Positions 1 to 8,816 are shown, counted from the stretch's first letter. The stretch: 64,000 bases of DNA from Candidatus Chloroploca sp. Khr17 (GCF_004138165.1 NZ_RYFF01000019.1:1-64000); one strand, 5' to 3'. Numbers and translations: made by a program. Notes: generated by a model from the letters alone, not told the origin.

Positions 1-1
1 G

Positions 2-55
2 ATCGCCACCTTTGGTGATGAGGGCGGCGGCGAGTCGCGTGGCGGGGATGATTGA
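2..55 (+). CDS. Possible 3' end of a truncated gene
   Basis: Frame 2 is open from the window edge to a TGA at 53-55 and encodes 17 residues rich in Gly, Glu and Asp. The codons look like those of the neighbouring genes, but the stretch is too short to identify. It could equally be a chance open frame. Confidence 0.25.
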   Translation: MATFGDEGGGESRGGDD

Positions 56-91
56 GCCGCCAGCGCGGTGGGCAAGCTTCCTGGTCTGAGC

Positions 92-718
92 TTACGCCGC
101 GCCTAGAGAAGATTGCCACAAAGATCGCGTGATCCCATGCCACTCCTGTCGCCATTGGCGCATCTGGGCGATCTCAGATTCTTGCGCCGTGATGATCGCC
201 TGGGCGAGATCCTTCATCTCCTGGCGTTCCGCCTTCTGCAGGGCGTCGCGGGCCATCAAGATGGCACCTTCGTGGTGTGGGATCATCGCCTCGATAAACC
301 GCTGCTCGAAAGGTGTATTCCCCTCAGCGATGCTCATTGGCCCCATGTCCATCTGCATTCCCTTGGTTGGGGCAAGATCCGGGTACCAGGCGGATCGCCA
401 CGCACGCATCTGCGCAATCTCCGTCTGCTGCGCACGAATGATGGCCTCGGCTAGTTGGCGAATCTCTGTGCGTTCGGCCGCGTCAAGCGCCTGTTGCGCC
501 ATCGCAAGCGCGCCCTCGTGATGAACGATCATGCTATCGATGAACAGCGCATCGTAGGGGGTAGCGCTAGTATCCGACATCGTCGAGTGCTCCATTCCAG
601 CCATATCCGGCGCGGTGGTGGCAGAAGGTGCGTTGGTCGCTGGGATCACGCCGCACGCGATGAGCAACGCGGCAACGGCAACGAGCATCCCTGAGACCAG
701 AAGTGATGTGAGGCGCAT
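92..718 (-). CDS. DUF305 lipoprotein, duplicated His-His-Glu domain
   Basis: The 208-residue protein has a hydrophobic N-terminus ending in a lipobox (LLIAC, Cys22), so it is probably an exported lipoprotein. After a Met/His-containing linker come two copies of a DUF305 four-helix unit, each with a HHEGA signature (residues 66-70 and 148-152), followed by AQ..EI.QMR.WR repeats. A Met-rich linker (GMQMDMGPM, 120-128) separates them. Family members such as cyanobacterial CopM bind copper or silver in the periplasm; a metal-binding role here is inferred from the paired His and Met residues. It is divergent from the hydrolase gene at 791 and shares a 72-bp intergenic region with it. Confidence 0.88.
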   Translation of the reverse strand: MRLTSLLVSGMLVAVAALLIACGVIPATNAPSATTAPDMAGMEHSTMSDTSATPYDALFIDSMIVHHEGALAMAQQALDAAERTEIRQLAEAIIRAQQTEIAQMRAWRSAWYPDLAPTKGMQMDMGPMSIAEGNTPFEQRFIEAMIPHHEGAILMARDALQKAERQEMKDLAQAIITAQESEIAQMRQWRQEWHGITRSLWQSSLGAA

Positions 719-790
719 CGAAGAGTATCCTTTGCTTAAAATAAGGTAGTATTAGAGCAACATACACAAGCTCAAGATAAGGTACCATCT

Positions 791-2410
791 ATGCGCCACG
801 CAGTCACTCGTTTTCGTCCACTCTTGTTGGTGCTCATCCTGGCCCTGACCCTCGCCGCTTGCGCTGATGAGCCAGAGCTCGGCTCGGTCACACCCGCCAC
901 CGCTCCCGCTGTGTCCACAAATAGCCCCGCCGCACCTTCAGTGCCTGCCGCCCCTGAGCCACCCGCTGAAGACCTGGTTGACTATGCAGCCTACCTTGAA
1001 GAGACCGACTGTACGGAACTCCTGGGGCTACTTGACCTCGAGTTCGATCTCGACGAACTTGGTGTGTCCTGTGGCTACCTGATTGCCCCGGAAGAGCGCA
1101 GTGACCCAGAAAGTGCCGAGGTGTCCCTCGCGCTGGCGGTTATCCCCAGTCGCAGTGCAACGCCCCGGCCTGACCCCATCATCTATCTTGATGGTGGCCC
1201 CGGCGGCAGCGCCCTCTTCGGCATCGCCGACTGGATCGATAGCCCCTTGCGCGACGAGTACGAACTGATCCTTTTCGATCAACGCGGTACCGGCCTTTCG
1301 TGGCCGAGCCTCAACTGCCTTGAAATGGAAGAAGCTGAGGATGACGAGGCAAACTTTGTGGCCGCTCAAGCCTGCCGCGACCGCCTCATCGACGAGGGCG
1401 TGAACCTCAACGCCTACAATAGTAGGGCCAATGCCGCCGATGTGGCAGACTTGATCGCGCAACTTGGTTACGACGAAGTCAACCTGCTCGGCATCTCCTA
1501 TGGGACACGCCTCGCCATGACTGTGCTGCGCGACAATGCCGCTGGCGTGCGTAGCGTCATTCTCGACTCGTCCTATCCGCCTAACGTCAATGCCTACAAC
1601 GAGCAGGCGCTCAATGCCGGGCTCGCCATCCTGGCCATGCTACGTGGCTGTGCGGACGATCCTGATTGTGCCGATGCCTTCCCTGACCTGGAGCAGCGCT
1701 TCTATAGCTTGATCGATCTGCTTGACGAGGAGCCGATCCTGTTTGAGGTGGAGGACGAGGAGGGTGAACTGGTCGACGTGGAAGTCAGCGGTGCTGACCT
1801 GGTCAGCCACATCTCTGACTGGCTCTACATCACCGACCTGATCAGCTATATCCCGCTGATGATTGACGAACTTGACCGCAGCGAGACTGCCACGTTGCAA
1901 TTTCTCTACGAGGAGAGCGGCGCAGGCTTTGGCCGTCAAGACGCTGCTGAGGGTGACCTGAGTGATAGCGAAGCCATGTTCTACGCAGTCGAGTGCCGTG
2001 AAGAGGCCCCCTTCAGCACGCTAAACCAGGCCCGTGCCCAGGCCGCCGATCTGCCGACCCAATTAGACGAAGCGCTGCTTGGGAGCGTCGAGAACTTCTT
2101 CGAGCTCTGCCCAATCTGGGACGTAGCATCGGCCACAGCCCGCGAACGTGCGCCAGTAGCGAGCGCGATACCCACCTTGATTCTGGCCGGTGAGTATGAC
2201 CCGGTCACGCCACCGCATTGGGGCCTGCTTGCGGCTCAAGGCTTATCGAACAGCTACTTCTATGTGCTGCCCGGCGGAGGCCACGCCGTCATTGATGCCA
2301 GCGACTGCATGATGACGATCACCAAGGCCTTCCTGGACAACCCCACACGCGAACCTGATGCACGTTGCCTGAACGAACTGACACCTTTTTTTGCGTACGA
2401 ATTGCCGTGA
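791..2410 (+). CDS. TAP-like alpha/beta hydrolase, lipoprotein
   Basis: A 539-residue secreted hydrolase of the tripeptidyl-aminopeptidase/proline-iminopeptidase type. The signal peptide ends in a lipobox (LAAC, Cys24), followed by an Ala/Pro/Thr-rich linker to about residue 58. The alpha/beta-hydrolase core shows the oxyanion segment DGGPGGS (134-140), DQRGTGLS (163-170), the nucleophile elbow GISYG (Ser236), a candidate acid in EYDPVTPP (Asp470) and the catalytic His in GGGHAVI (His498). The C-terminal TAP-like domain holds the last two. Cys pairs suggest an extracytoplasmic protein. The substrate, a peptide or an ester, cannot be told from sequence. Confidence 0.88.
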   Translation: MRHAVTRFRPLLLVLILALTLAACADEPELGSVTPATAPAVSTNSPAAPSVPAAPEPPAEDLVDYAAYLEETDCTELLGLLDLEFDLDELGVSCGYLIAPEERSDPESAEVSLALAVIPSRSATPRPDPIIYLDGGPGGSALFGIADWIDSPLRDEYELILFDQRGTGLSWPSLNCLEMEEAEDDEANFVAAQACRDRLIDEGVNLNAYNSRANAADVADLIAQLGYDEVNLLGISYGTRLAMTVLRDNAAGVRSVILDSSYPPNVNAYNEQALNAGLAILAMLRGCADDPDCADAFPDLEQRFYSLIDLLDEEPILFEVEDEEGELVDVEVSGADLVSHISDWLYITDLISYIPLMIDELDRSETATLQFLYEESGAGFGRQDAAEGDLSDSEAMFYAVECREEAPFSTLNQARAQAADLPTQLDEALLGSVENFFELCPIWDVASATARERAPVASAIPTLILAGEYDPVTPPHWGLLAAQGLSNSYFYVLPGGGHAVIDASDCMMTITKAFLDNPTREPDARCLNELTPFFAYELP

Positions 2411-2646
2411 GGAGAGATGTGGCTAACGATCATTAATCGTTCCCGAAACAGGATACCGTGGTCTCACCCCCCAGACTTCGCAGGGCGAGAAGGGAATTGC
2501 GATAAACGATAGCTTGCCATAAATGCCGAACGTCCGCATTCACCGCCACCGCTGGCAGCATTGTAAACCAAGACGACCGTCGAGCGATACCGGCACGAGC
2601 AAACTGCGCGGGCTCGCCATGAATTGCTGGGTCTGGGTGCCGGCAA
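2411..2646. other. Intergenic stretch, likely decayed gene DNA
   Basis: No continuous reading frame spans this interval. The frame of the downstream membrane ORF is interrupted by a TGA at 2620-2622. No promoter or terminator stands out. It may be the decayed 5' part of the gene at 2647, but the homology is too weak to trace by eye. Confidence 0.35.
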
Positions 2647-2961
2647 GTGTTCATCGTCTATGAGGCCATCGCGATGCTTGTTGCGCTCGCACTGTATGGG
2701 CGTCTGGCCCTGACCCGGCGCCTGCCCGGTGCCTGGCTGATGGTCGGTGGGATCGTGCTCACCATTGTCGCGGCGGTTGTCCAGGCCACGCAACTGGTCA
2801 GCTTTACCTTGATCTGGCCGTTCGACCACAACGGCGTGTTCCATCTGATCCAGATCGTGGCCCTGCCCGTGCTCGCCGTCGGACTGCGGGCCGGCCTGTT
2901 CCCGCGTGACACCGCAGCGCCACTGCGAAGCTCATCATCCCAGGCAGGGGGGCGCATGTAA
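2647..2961 (+). pseudogene. Small membrane protein, probable 5'-truncated remnant
   Basis: The frame opens at a GTG with no convincing ribosome site and encodes 104 residues with three hydrophobic helices (about 1-20, 28-52 and 68-88). The segment WPFDHNGVFHLIQ resembles the C-terminal part of longer integral membrane proteins of Chloroflexota and cyanobacteria that I cannot name with certainty. A stop codon just upstream and the unusually short length suggest that only the 3' end of the gene survives. It could still be a genuine small membrane protein. Confidence 0.45.
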
Positions 2962-3035
2962 CCTGCCTTATACCAAGAGGTCTGGTTGAGCGGATTCTTT
3001 TCTTAAAAACCATCAGCCCAGCGGGCCGCGCCACG

Positions 3036-3320
3036 GTGCAAGAACATACGCCGCACCCCACGACGATCAGTATATTGCCCGTCGACATTTGCTATGGCAT
3101 ACTCACCACACGCAAGGGCGAAGCGAGAAGCGGAGAAAGCGTTAGCGTAGAGTCAAATTCACATGAACAGTTCGCGCAGCGATATCCTGATAGTCAGCAA
3201 TACGACCGTGCCGTAGCGGCGCTCAATATGCTGCTTGATACTGTGGGAACGGATGAGGAGCATCCGCTTTATGATCTCCTCGATACGCTTGGTACGCTTA
3301 TAGTGGAACAAATCAACTGA
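3036..3320 (+). pseudogene. HigA-like antitoxin fragment
   Basis: Residues about 43-94 (Y..AV.ALNMLLD.VGTDEEHPLYDLLDTLGTLI) resemble the N-terminal segment that precedes the helix-turn-helix in HigA-type antitoxins and related regulators. The frame stops before any HTH domain, and the first 40 residues look non-coding. No toxin gene is adjacent. I read this as a truncated remnant; the true start is not recognisable. Confidence 0.4.
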
Positions 3321-3444
3321 GGCCCGCATGACTCGTCGCCCAGCGGCCGCAAGCAGCGGGGCAAGCTCATCATTGTAGACGGCCACTGGGCTGCCTTCAT
3401 CGCTGTCCGACCAAGGTGGATCTACTTTTCTAAATCCGCGCTGG

Positions 3445-4869
3445 CTACCACGAGCCGCCGTCGCTGCTCGAGCTGCTCGAGGTGCTCGAGCCGTAGTCGG
3501 TCTGGTAGTCGCTGGAGCTGGAGCTGCCTGCGCTAGAGGCGAGGTAGCCAGCGCTCGACGCATCGGACGTGTACCCGCTGTTCTGTCGCGCCTGGCTTGC
3601 GGCTGCGCGTTGCTTCTGTCTGAGGTAGCCGGCGTGGGCCTTCGGGAAGGCAGACGCCCAGAGTGCGAGCAGCGCGGTCTCGAGACTCGCGTATCCATCG
3701 ATAAGTATGTTGAGCTGCGTCCCGAGCGCCGTATCGGTCAGCGCTTGCCCTAATGCGGCCCGCCGCTGGTCAAGCGCATCAAGCGTAGCGCTCAGATCAG
3801 TGAACTGGCGATACGCGACGGGGTCGCCCACCATCGCCCCAGGCTTCGGCGCGAAGCTCTTCCCGACCCGCCGCACCAACTCGGCGGCCTGCGCCGCCAC
3901 CGCCGCGCTGCGACGGTGAGCAGAGGCCCTGTCAGCCGCCAGCCGCTGGGCGTCGCGCACCAGCAGTTCGTAGCTCTGCGGCAGCGCCCGCAGCGCCGTG
4001 AGCAGAGCGGGGTCGTCGGATGGCGCATGGGCCGCACTGGCGCGGCTGGTCAGGTCGGCCCGTTGTGCCTCCAATGCCGCCCGTCGACGTTCCAAAGCCT
4101 CGTCGGCGATGGCGACGTGGGCGTACCGCTCCAGTGCGCGTTCTGCGCTGGTGGCGAGAACCTCTCGCACCATCGTAAGCTCCTGGCGGTAGCGCCAGCG
4201 CATCTGCCGACGACCGATCGGCGTCGTCGCCCAGAGCCGACCGGGGGGCGAGGTGGGCCAGGCGCGCTGCATGCGCCTCCACAGCCGCTCGACTGGCCCT
4301 GCCAACAGCAGCACGACGGGCACCGCAAAGCCGATAGCCAGCACGGCCCAGCCGATCAGGCGCTGGCGGGGGAGCGTGCGAGCAATCTCGGCCTCAAGGG
4401 CGGCGAGGGTCGCCGCTACGCCGTCGTCGGGATCCTCGACGCGCAGGGCGGGGTTGAGCCGCCCTTCCCGGATCGTTCGCAGCGTCACCGACGGCAGCAG
4501 GCCATTCCACTTGGAGCCGGCGCGCAGTTCGCTATAGCGCGGGCTATAGCTGATGTACACCACCAGCAGGGGCGGCGGGATATCGCCGTCCACGATCAGC
4601 CCCTCCGCAGCAAGTCGGCGGCTCAGATCCTCACCCCTGTCGTCGCCTTGCTCGGGGACGAACACGGCCACGCTGGCACCACGGGCAAGCAGCGGTGCCG
4701 CAGCGTCGGCGACGCGCTGCGGGTCGAGCAGTTGCCGCTCGTCGCGCACAATCAACGCAGGCGCGACGGGCTGACCACACGCGGCGAGGAGCAGGGCGGC
4801 GAGCACGAGCGCCCAGAGCAGGGCGAGTCCGCCAGGCAAGGATTGCTTCAAGCGTGCCAGGAGCAACAT
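3445..4869 (-). CDS. TPM/YgcG-like membrane-anchored lipoprotein
   Basis: A 474-residue protein with a lipobox (LLLAAC, Cys31), an N-terminal extracytoplasmic alpha/beta domain (35-165), one transmembrane helix (about 171-191), a long Ala/Arg-rich helical cytoplasmic region (205-440) and a Ser-rich tail ending in DGGSW. This plan, with a TPM-type domain outside, a membrane helix and a low-complexity Ser/Gly tail ending in SW, is shared with YgcG-like proteins. Some TPM domains have phosphatase activity or help photosystem II repair; no function can be assigned here. It is convergent with the antitoxin fragment, and its start lies about 100 bp from the ferredoxin gene in the same direction. 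Confidence 0.7.
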   Translation of the reverse strand: MLLLARLKQSLPGGLALLWALVLAALLLAACGQPVAPALIVRDERQLLDPQRVADAAAPLLARGASVAVFVPEQGDDRGEDLSRRLAAEGLIVDGDIPPPLLVVYISYSPRYSELRAGSKWNGLLPSVTLRTIREGRLNPALRVEDPDDGVAATLAALEAEIARTLPRQRLIGWAVLAIGFAVPVVLLLAGPVERLWRRMQRAWPTSPPGRLWATTPIGRRQMRWRYRQELTMVREVLATSAERALERYAHVAIADEALERRRAALEAQRADLTSRASAAHAPSDDPALLTALRALPQSYELLVRDAQRLAADRASAHRRSAAVAAQAAELVRRVGKSFAPKPGAMVGDPVAYRQFTDLSATLDALDQRRAALGQALTDTALGTQLNILIDGYASLETALLALWASAFPKAHAGYLRQKQRAAASQARQNSGYTSDASSAGYLASSAGSSSSSDYQTDYGSSTSSSSSSDGGSW

Positions 4870-4971
4870 ACGCCTCGATCCTCAAAACGGTACGCGCAGC
4901 ACGGCACAGATCTAGCAGACCTGTGCGGTCTCACCGGTGCCACGAAAGCGCCGGGCCGGGGGGCGGGTGCG

Positions 4972-5538
4972 CTACTCGTCCGCGGTAAGGCGGCGGCGCT
5001 CCAGGCGTTCGGTGCCGGTGCGCAGACGCTCGACGGTGCGCTGCAGATCGTCCAGGTAGCGGCCGCCGTCACGGATGAAGAGCAACGAGCGGCGCAGACC
5101 ATTGCGCTCGATCACTGCTGGCAGGCCGGTGGGCAGGGCGACGACCTGCTCGGAGACACGGTTCAGCAGGCGGGTGCCGAGGCCGAGCAGGTTGCTGACC
5201 GGGTCGGTGCCGCGGGGCGGGCTGATCACTGCCAGAGCCATGCGGCGCATCGTCTCGGCGAAGCTCTCGACGCGAATCTCACCCGTGCCACGGATGACTG
5301 TCTGGCAGGCCAGGCGCGTGCCGTCATCGAGTTGGGCCGGGGTGAGCCAGGCCAGTTCGATCTCGCTGGGCGGGTTGAGTTGATCGGCACCGGCGAGCAC
5401 TTGGCAGCGGCAGGTCTGGCAAAGGCCGTTGTTGTCGCAGACAAAGCCGATGTGCGCGGCATTGCGTCGGGCGACATTCAGCACCCGCTCACCGACCTTG
5501 GCCTCCATCGGGACATCGTTGATGATCACGGTGGTCAT
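4972..5538 (-). CDS. [2Fe-2S] ferredoxin with C-terminal extension, chlorosome-type
   Basis: The first 95 residues form a plant-type [2Fe-2S] domain with ligands Cys34, Cys40, Cys43 (Cx5CxxC) and Cys78 (RLACQT). The segment HIGFVCDNNGLCQTC followed by a Pro/Glu region and RLACQT closely resembles, from memory, the N-terminal domains of the green-bacterial chlorosome envelope proteins CsmI/J/X. Residues about 100-188 form a helical, Arg-rich extension with a moderately hydrophobic middle (LLGLGTRLLNRVSEQVVALP). That could associate with the chlorosome monolayer and pass electrons to quench bacteriochlorophyll c under oxidising conditions; this role is inferred. Cys45 is an additional cysteine. 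The gene is divergent from the B12 operon. Confidence 0.75.
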   Translation of the reverse strand: MTTVIINDVPMEAKVGERVLNVARRNAAHIGFVCDNNGLCQTCRCQVLAGADQLNPPSEIELAWLTPAQLDDGTRLACQTVIRGTGEIRVESFAETMRRMALAVISPPRGTDPVSNLLGLGTRLLNRVSEQVVALPTGLPAVIERNGLRRSLLFIRDGGRYLDDLQRTVERLRTGTERLERRRLTADE

Positions 5539-5624
5539 GGGGCGCCCCCTTTCACGTCTCTGCGATTTGCGATCATCTTACGCCCGCCGGCGGCGCATGT
5601 CAAGCGAGGGCCGGATCGTCGCAT

Positions 5625-5679
5625 GGCGATGGCATCTTCTTGCCGTTTACGGCAACGAACGGAAGAAGATGCCATCGCC
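5625..5679. repeat. 17-bp inverted repeat between divergent genes
   Basis: Arms 5625-5641 and 5663-5679 are perfect reverse complements (GGCGATGGCATCTTCTT on the left). The 21-base loop holds a smaller GCCGTTTACGGC hairpin. It lies between the divergent ferredoxin and B12 operons, upstream of the promoter at 5702. Confidence 0.85.
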
Positions 5680-5701
5680 CTAGGCAACCACGCATGCCAA
5701 G

Positions 5702-5730
5702 TTGACGCAGAGGTTATCCGGTGCTATAGT
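5702..5730 (+). promoter_or_regulatory. Sigma70-like promoter of the B12 operon
   Basis: TTGACG (5702-5707) and TATAGT (5725-5730) are separated by 17 bp. Transcription would start near 5737, about 65 bases ahead of the cobalamin aptamer. The -35 box belongs to a copy of the dispersed TTGACGCA(A/G)AGG repeat. Confidence 0.7.
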
Positions 5731-5800
5731 AGCACGGCGTTGCATATGCTTCACAAACGAGGTGCGACGCGGGACATTTTCCAATTGTATATTCCAGTCA

Positions 5801-5960
5801 GATAGCGGTTCCTCTGGTTTTATGATCAGGGTGAAAGCCGAAGCCGGTGTGAGTCCGGCACTGTCGCGCAACTGTAATGCCTCCCTCAAGGGAGGCAGAG
5901 TCAGGTCGAGCGCCGCTATCTTTGCTGACCTTTCCTTCGCGTAATCTGAGGAAGGCGGAC
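5801..5960 (+). ncRNA. Cobalamin riboswitch
   Basis: The conserved core is unmistakable: GGGTGAAAGCCGAAGCCGG, then GAGTCCGGCACTGTCGCGCA and ACTGTAATG, then a CCTCCCTCAAGGGAGG hairpin and the 3' box AGTCAGGTCGAGCGCC. The closing stem pairs GATAGCGG (5801-5808) with CCGCTATC (5913-5920). A hairpin at about 5928-5955 probably forms the partner of the kissing loop typical of B12 aptamers. It precedes a terminator and a five-gene uptake operon, so B12 should switch expression off by premature termination. Confidence 0.95.
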
Positions 5961-6023
5961 GAGTATGACTGACCCGTAGGAGAACCCACCGGTCCCGCGA
6001 TCGTGGCCCTGCCGGTACATGCA

Positions 6024-6066
6024 CAGCGACCGCCCGACACTTTTGTCGTGCGGTCGCTGTTTGTTT
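6024..6066 (+). terminator. Riboswitch-controlled intrinsic terminator
   Basis: CAGCGACCGC and CGACA pair with TGTCG and GCGGTCGCTG around a short loop, followed by TTTGTTT (6060-6066). The hairpin lies between the aptamer and the first start codon at 6088, as expected for transcriptional control. Confidence 0.88.
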
Positions 6067-6087
6067 GCAGTGTGAGGAGTGTAGGCA

Positions 6088-8421
6088 ATGCATCAGGTTC
6101 GTTTGTTCGTGCTGGCGTGTGGGTTGGCATGTTGTACGTTGCTTGGTTTTGTTGGTATTGCAGCAGCACGCGTTCCTTCTGTTGGGCCGGTGGCTGCACC
6201 GGCGGCTTTTGCGGTACCCCGGACGAGTTATCCCATTCTTGATACGACCCCGATTACCCGTGCGCTCGCCTATCTGGATGGTTCCCAGCGCAACGATGGC
6301 GGTTTTGTTGGCTTTACCCCCGGCCAGAGCGATGATTTTACGAGTGTCAGGGTGGCCTTTGCGCTTGGGGCAGCCCGCCTGCCTGGTGATTATCTGCTCA
6401 GTGACGAGGGCAAGAGCGTCCACGATTATTTGACCACTCGCGCCTATAGCTATACGCACGATCTCCAGGGGCGCCCGCTGCCCGGTCGCCTTGGCATGCT
6501 GATTGTCGCGGCGGTGGCGGGTGAAGCCAATCCGATGGCCTACGGGACTGATCCTGCCGCGCAGCCGCTTGATCTGGTAGCCGCGCTGACAGCAACCTAC
6601 CAGCCGGCGACGGGCGCGTATAGCAGCACCGCATCACTCGGTTTTTCGAGTGGTGCCGCCGGTCCGCTCAATCAGGCGTATGCGCTGCTCGGTCTGGCGG
6701 CAACACAGCAAGCTTTGCCTTCTGAACAAGCGCTGACCTATCTCATTGATCTGCAAGACGCTGATGGTAGCTGGGGCTTTGGGTTTGGGGGCGATGTTGA
6801 TACGACTGCTTTGATTGTCCAGGCGCTGCTTGCCAATGGCGTTGCCCCGACCGCGCCGGTGATCCAGGATGCGCTCGGCTTTCTCGTCGCGAGCCAGATC
6901 GATGACGGGAGCTGGGGCTTCGATGGGTCGCCGAATGCTGACTCGACGGCAGCCGTGATCCAGGCCGCCGCCGCTGCCGGTTTCTTCCCGGTGACCTTGA
7001 GTTGGCAAGCTGCCAATGGCACTCCACAGACGGCGCTGCTGGCCCTGCAACAAGTCGATGGTGGTTTTGGTAATGCCCTTGGCACGGCCAATGCGATCCC
7101 TGGGCTGGCCGAAGCGCCGTTGCCCATCTTTGGCAGCCGCCAGCGGGCCGAACGTGCGTTGGCCTGGTTGCAGACAACGCAGACGAGCAGTGGCGGTTGG
7201 GCGGCCTTTGGCACAACGCCCGACGTAGGGGCAACGCTCGATGTCATGCTAGCGTTTAGCGCGACAGGCTTTGCCCCCGACAGTGTGAGCCAGCCCGGTG
7301 GGGCGTCGGCGCTCGCCTTCTTGCGCAATCAGGTCTTGACCTATACCCGTGTGATCACCACCGCCGGCGATGTTAGCACCAATCTCTTCCCGGCTGCGAC
7401 GGGCAAAGCGCTGCTTGGCATTGTTGCGGCGGGCGAAGATCCAACCGCCTTCGTCGCCAGCCCCGGCGTCACGCTCAATCTCGTCACCGATCTTCAGGCA
7501 ACCCTCCAACCGACTGGTGCCTACAGTACGACAGCGGTACGCGGCTTTAGCAGCGGTGCGGCAACCCCGCTCAGTCAGGCTTTTGCGATCCTGGGCCTGC
7601 GTGCGGCTGACGAAGCTATTCCCGACGAGGCCGTTACATTCCTGCGCCAGCGCCAGAATGCCGAAGATGGCTCGTGGGGCAGTGTTGATACGACGGGCCT
7701 TGTGATCCAGGCGCTTGTTGCGGCCGGGGTCGCGCCCAATGATCCGGCGCTTGCAGCGGCGGTCGCCTTCCTACGCGCCCAGCAGGATGCGCTCGGTGGC
7801 TGGAGTAATCCCAACTCGACGGCCTACGCCATCCAGGGCCTGATCGCCGCTGGCGAAGATCTGCGCAGCGCCTGGCGCAAAGCTGGACGCAGCCCCTTCG
7901 ACGCGCTCGGTCTCTATCAGAAGCCCGATGGCCCGCTGACCTACACCTGGGAAGAGGGTTCGTTCTTTACGCCCGGGACGGTGAACGCCTTTGCGACCTG
8001 GCAGGCAGTGCCCGCGCTGCTCGCCCGCAGCTATCCGTTGCCAGCGGGAACCGATCTGACGCAGTATGTGCCCGTTCTGCGTGGCCCCAATCCCGATCGC
8101 CTGGTCGTGCGGCCAACCACGGGGCGCTGGGGCAACAGCATTGCCGTCAGCCTCCCCTTTGGCGGCGACCTCAATGGTGATGCTACCGCTGAACTCGCAT
8201 GGCGTGCCGCCGGGGCCACCGAATGGCTCACCGCGACCCTTACGCGGGCACCTGGCGTCTTTACCGCGACCCTGCCCGTAACGATGCCGCGGACCTACGA
8301 GCTACGCACGATCGTGAACGACAGCGATGGTGTGCAAGCAGGCACGACGCTAAGCGCGACCTTGACGGCAGTTACGACAGTAGAGCCATTCCGGGCGTAT
8401 GTGCCGCTTGTGTTAAGGTAA
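6088..8421 (+). CDS. Secreted alpha-toroid protein of B12 operon (transcobalamin alpha-domain-like)
   Basis: The 777-residue protein has a signal peptide (1-27) and then two homologous halves (about 45-345 and 350-640) built of squalene-cyclase/prenyltransferase-type repeats: QRNDGGF, DADGSWGF, DDGSWGF, QVDGGFG, SSGGWAAFG, AEDGSWG, ALGGWSNP. Each half contains a matching AYS.TA..GFSSGAA.PL.QA block. The DxDD catalytic motif of squalene-hopene cyclases is absent, so a binding role is more likely than catalysis. A C-terminal beta-rich domain (about 670-765) ends in YVPLVLR, a tail I associate with exported Chloroflexota proteins. A GAGGAG ribosome site (6074-6079) supports the start. Position directly behind a cobalamin riboswitch and ahead of a DUF4430 protein and an ECF transporter suggests extracellular corrinoid capture, as in animal transcobalamin, whose N-terminal domain is also an alpha6/alpha6 barrel. 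Confidence 0.85.
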   Translation: MHQVRLFVLACGLACCTLLGFVGIAAARVPSVGPVAAPAAFAVPRTSYPILDTTPITRALAYLDGSQRNDGGFVGFTPGQSDDFTSVRVAFALGAARLPGDYLLSDEGKSVHDYLTTRAYSYTHDLQGRPLPGRLGMLIVAAVAGEANPMAYGTDPAAQPLDLVAALTATYQPATGAYSSTASLGFSSGAAGPLNQAYALLGLAATQQALPSEQALTYLIDLQDADGSWGFGFGGDVDTTALIVQALLANGVAPTAPVIQDALGFLVASQIDDGSWGFDGSPNADSTAAVIQAAAAAGFFPVTLSWQAANGTPQTALLALQQVDGGFGNALGTANAIPGLAEAPLPIFGSRQRAERALAWLQTTQTSSGGWAAFGTTPDVGATLDVMLAFSATGFAPDSVSQPGGASALAFLRNQVLTYTRVITTAGDVSTNLFPAATGKALLGIVAAGEDPTAFVASPGVTLNLVTDLQATLQPTGAYSTTAVRGFSSGAATPLSQAFAILGLRAADEAIPDEAVTFLRQRQNAEDGSWGSVDTTGLVIQALVAAGVAPNDPALAAAVAFLRAQQDALGGWSNPNSTAYAIQGLIAAGEDLRSAWRKAGRSPFDALGLYQKPDGPLTYTWEEGSFFTPGTVNAFATWQAVPALLARSYPLPAGTDLTQYVPVLRGPNPDRLVVRPTTGRWGNSIAVSLPFGGDLNGDATAELAWRAAGATEWLTATLTRAPGVFTATLPVTMPRTYELRTIVNDSDGVQAGTTLSATLTAVTTVEPFRAYVPLVLR

Positions 8422-8816
8422 GGAGTGTGTGAACGATCTTTTGCCGACCACGAATGGGGCCACGAAGAAACGAATACCGCACCGCAACGCCCATATTCGT
8501 TTCTTCGTGATCAGTATTCGTGGTCGGCGGCGCTACCGGGAAACTTTTGTTACAGACTACTTATGGACTTTGAGAAATTAATTCGCTCCAGCCCACGAAG
8601 GTGGGCTTCGCATCCCATAGCCGAGGGCTTCAGCCCCACGGCATCGGGTTCATAGCGGATCATTTCCTGCAAAACCATCAGTCGGCTTCTGGCTCAGCCG
8701 GCTAAAGCCGGCACTCCCTTCGGCAGCATAGTAGGAAATTTCGTTGACACACACGCAAGCAAGTGGAGCCAAGCCTCCTCCATGGGCGCTCACGTAGGAG
8801 GCCAGAAGAAAAAACA
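8422..8816. other. 395-bp intergenic region packed with hairpin repeats
   Basis: No gene is apparent. The region holds a nested double hairpin (8443-8527), a reverse copy of the AGTCTGTAAC repeat (8541-8558), short Pro/Gly-like GC palindromes around 8590-8640 and a GCCGGCACTCCCTTCGGCAGCA-type block at 8707-8728 shared with 52811-52832. It separates the first two genes of the presumed B12 operon, so the downstream genes may be attenuated or need their own promoter. Confidence 0.6.
8443..8527. repeat. Nested inverted repeats
   Basis: GCCGACCACGAAT (8443-8455) pairs with its complement at 8515-8527. Inside it, CACGAAGAAACGAAT (8461-8475) pairs with 8495-8509. The structure follows the stop codon of the alpha-toroid gene by about 20 bp and has no T-tract. 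Confidence 0.85.

Noticed and set aside
3916-5805. 629-residue plus-strand open frame
   Set aside because: It runs antisense to the TPM-like and ferredoxin genes, whose protein motifs are clear; its translation is low-complexity and matches no fold.
6088-8421. Squalene-hopene cyclase or prenyltransferase
   Set aside because: Repeat motifs fit the alpha-toroid fold, but the DxDD catalytic motif is missing, the protein is secreted, and it lies behind a B12 riboswitch.
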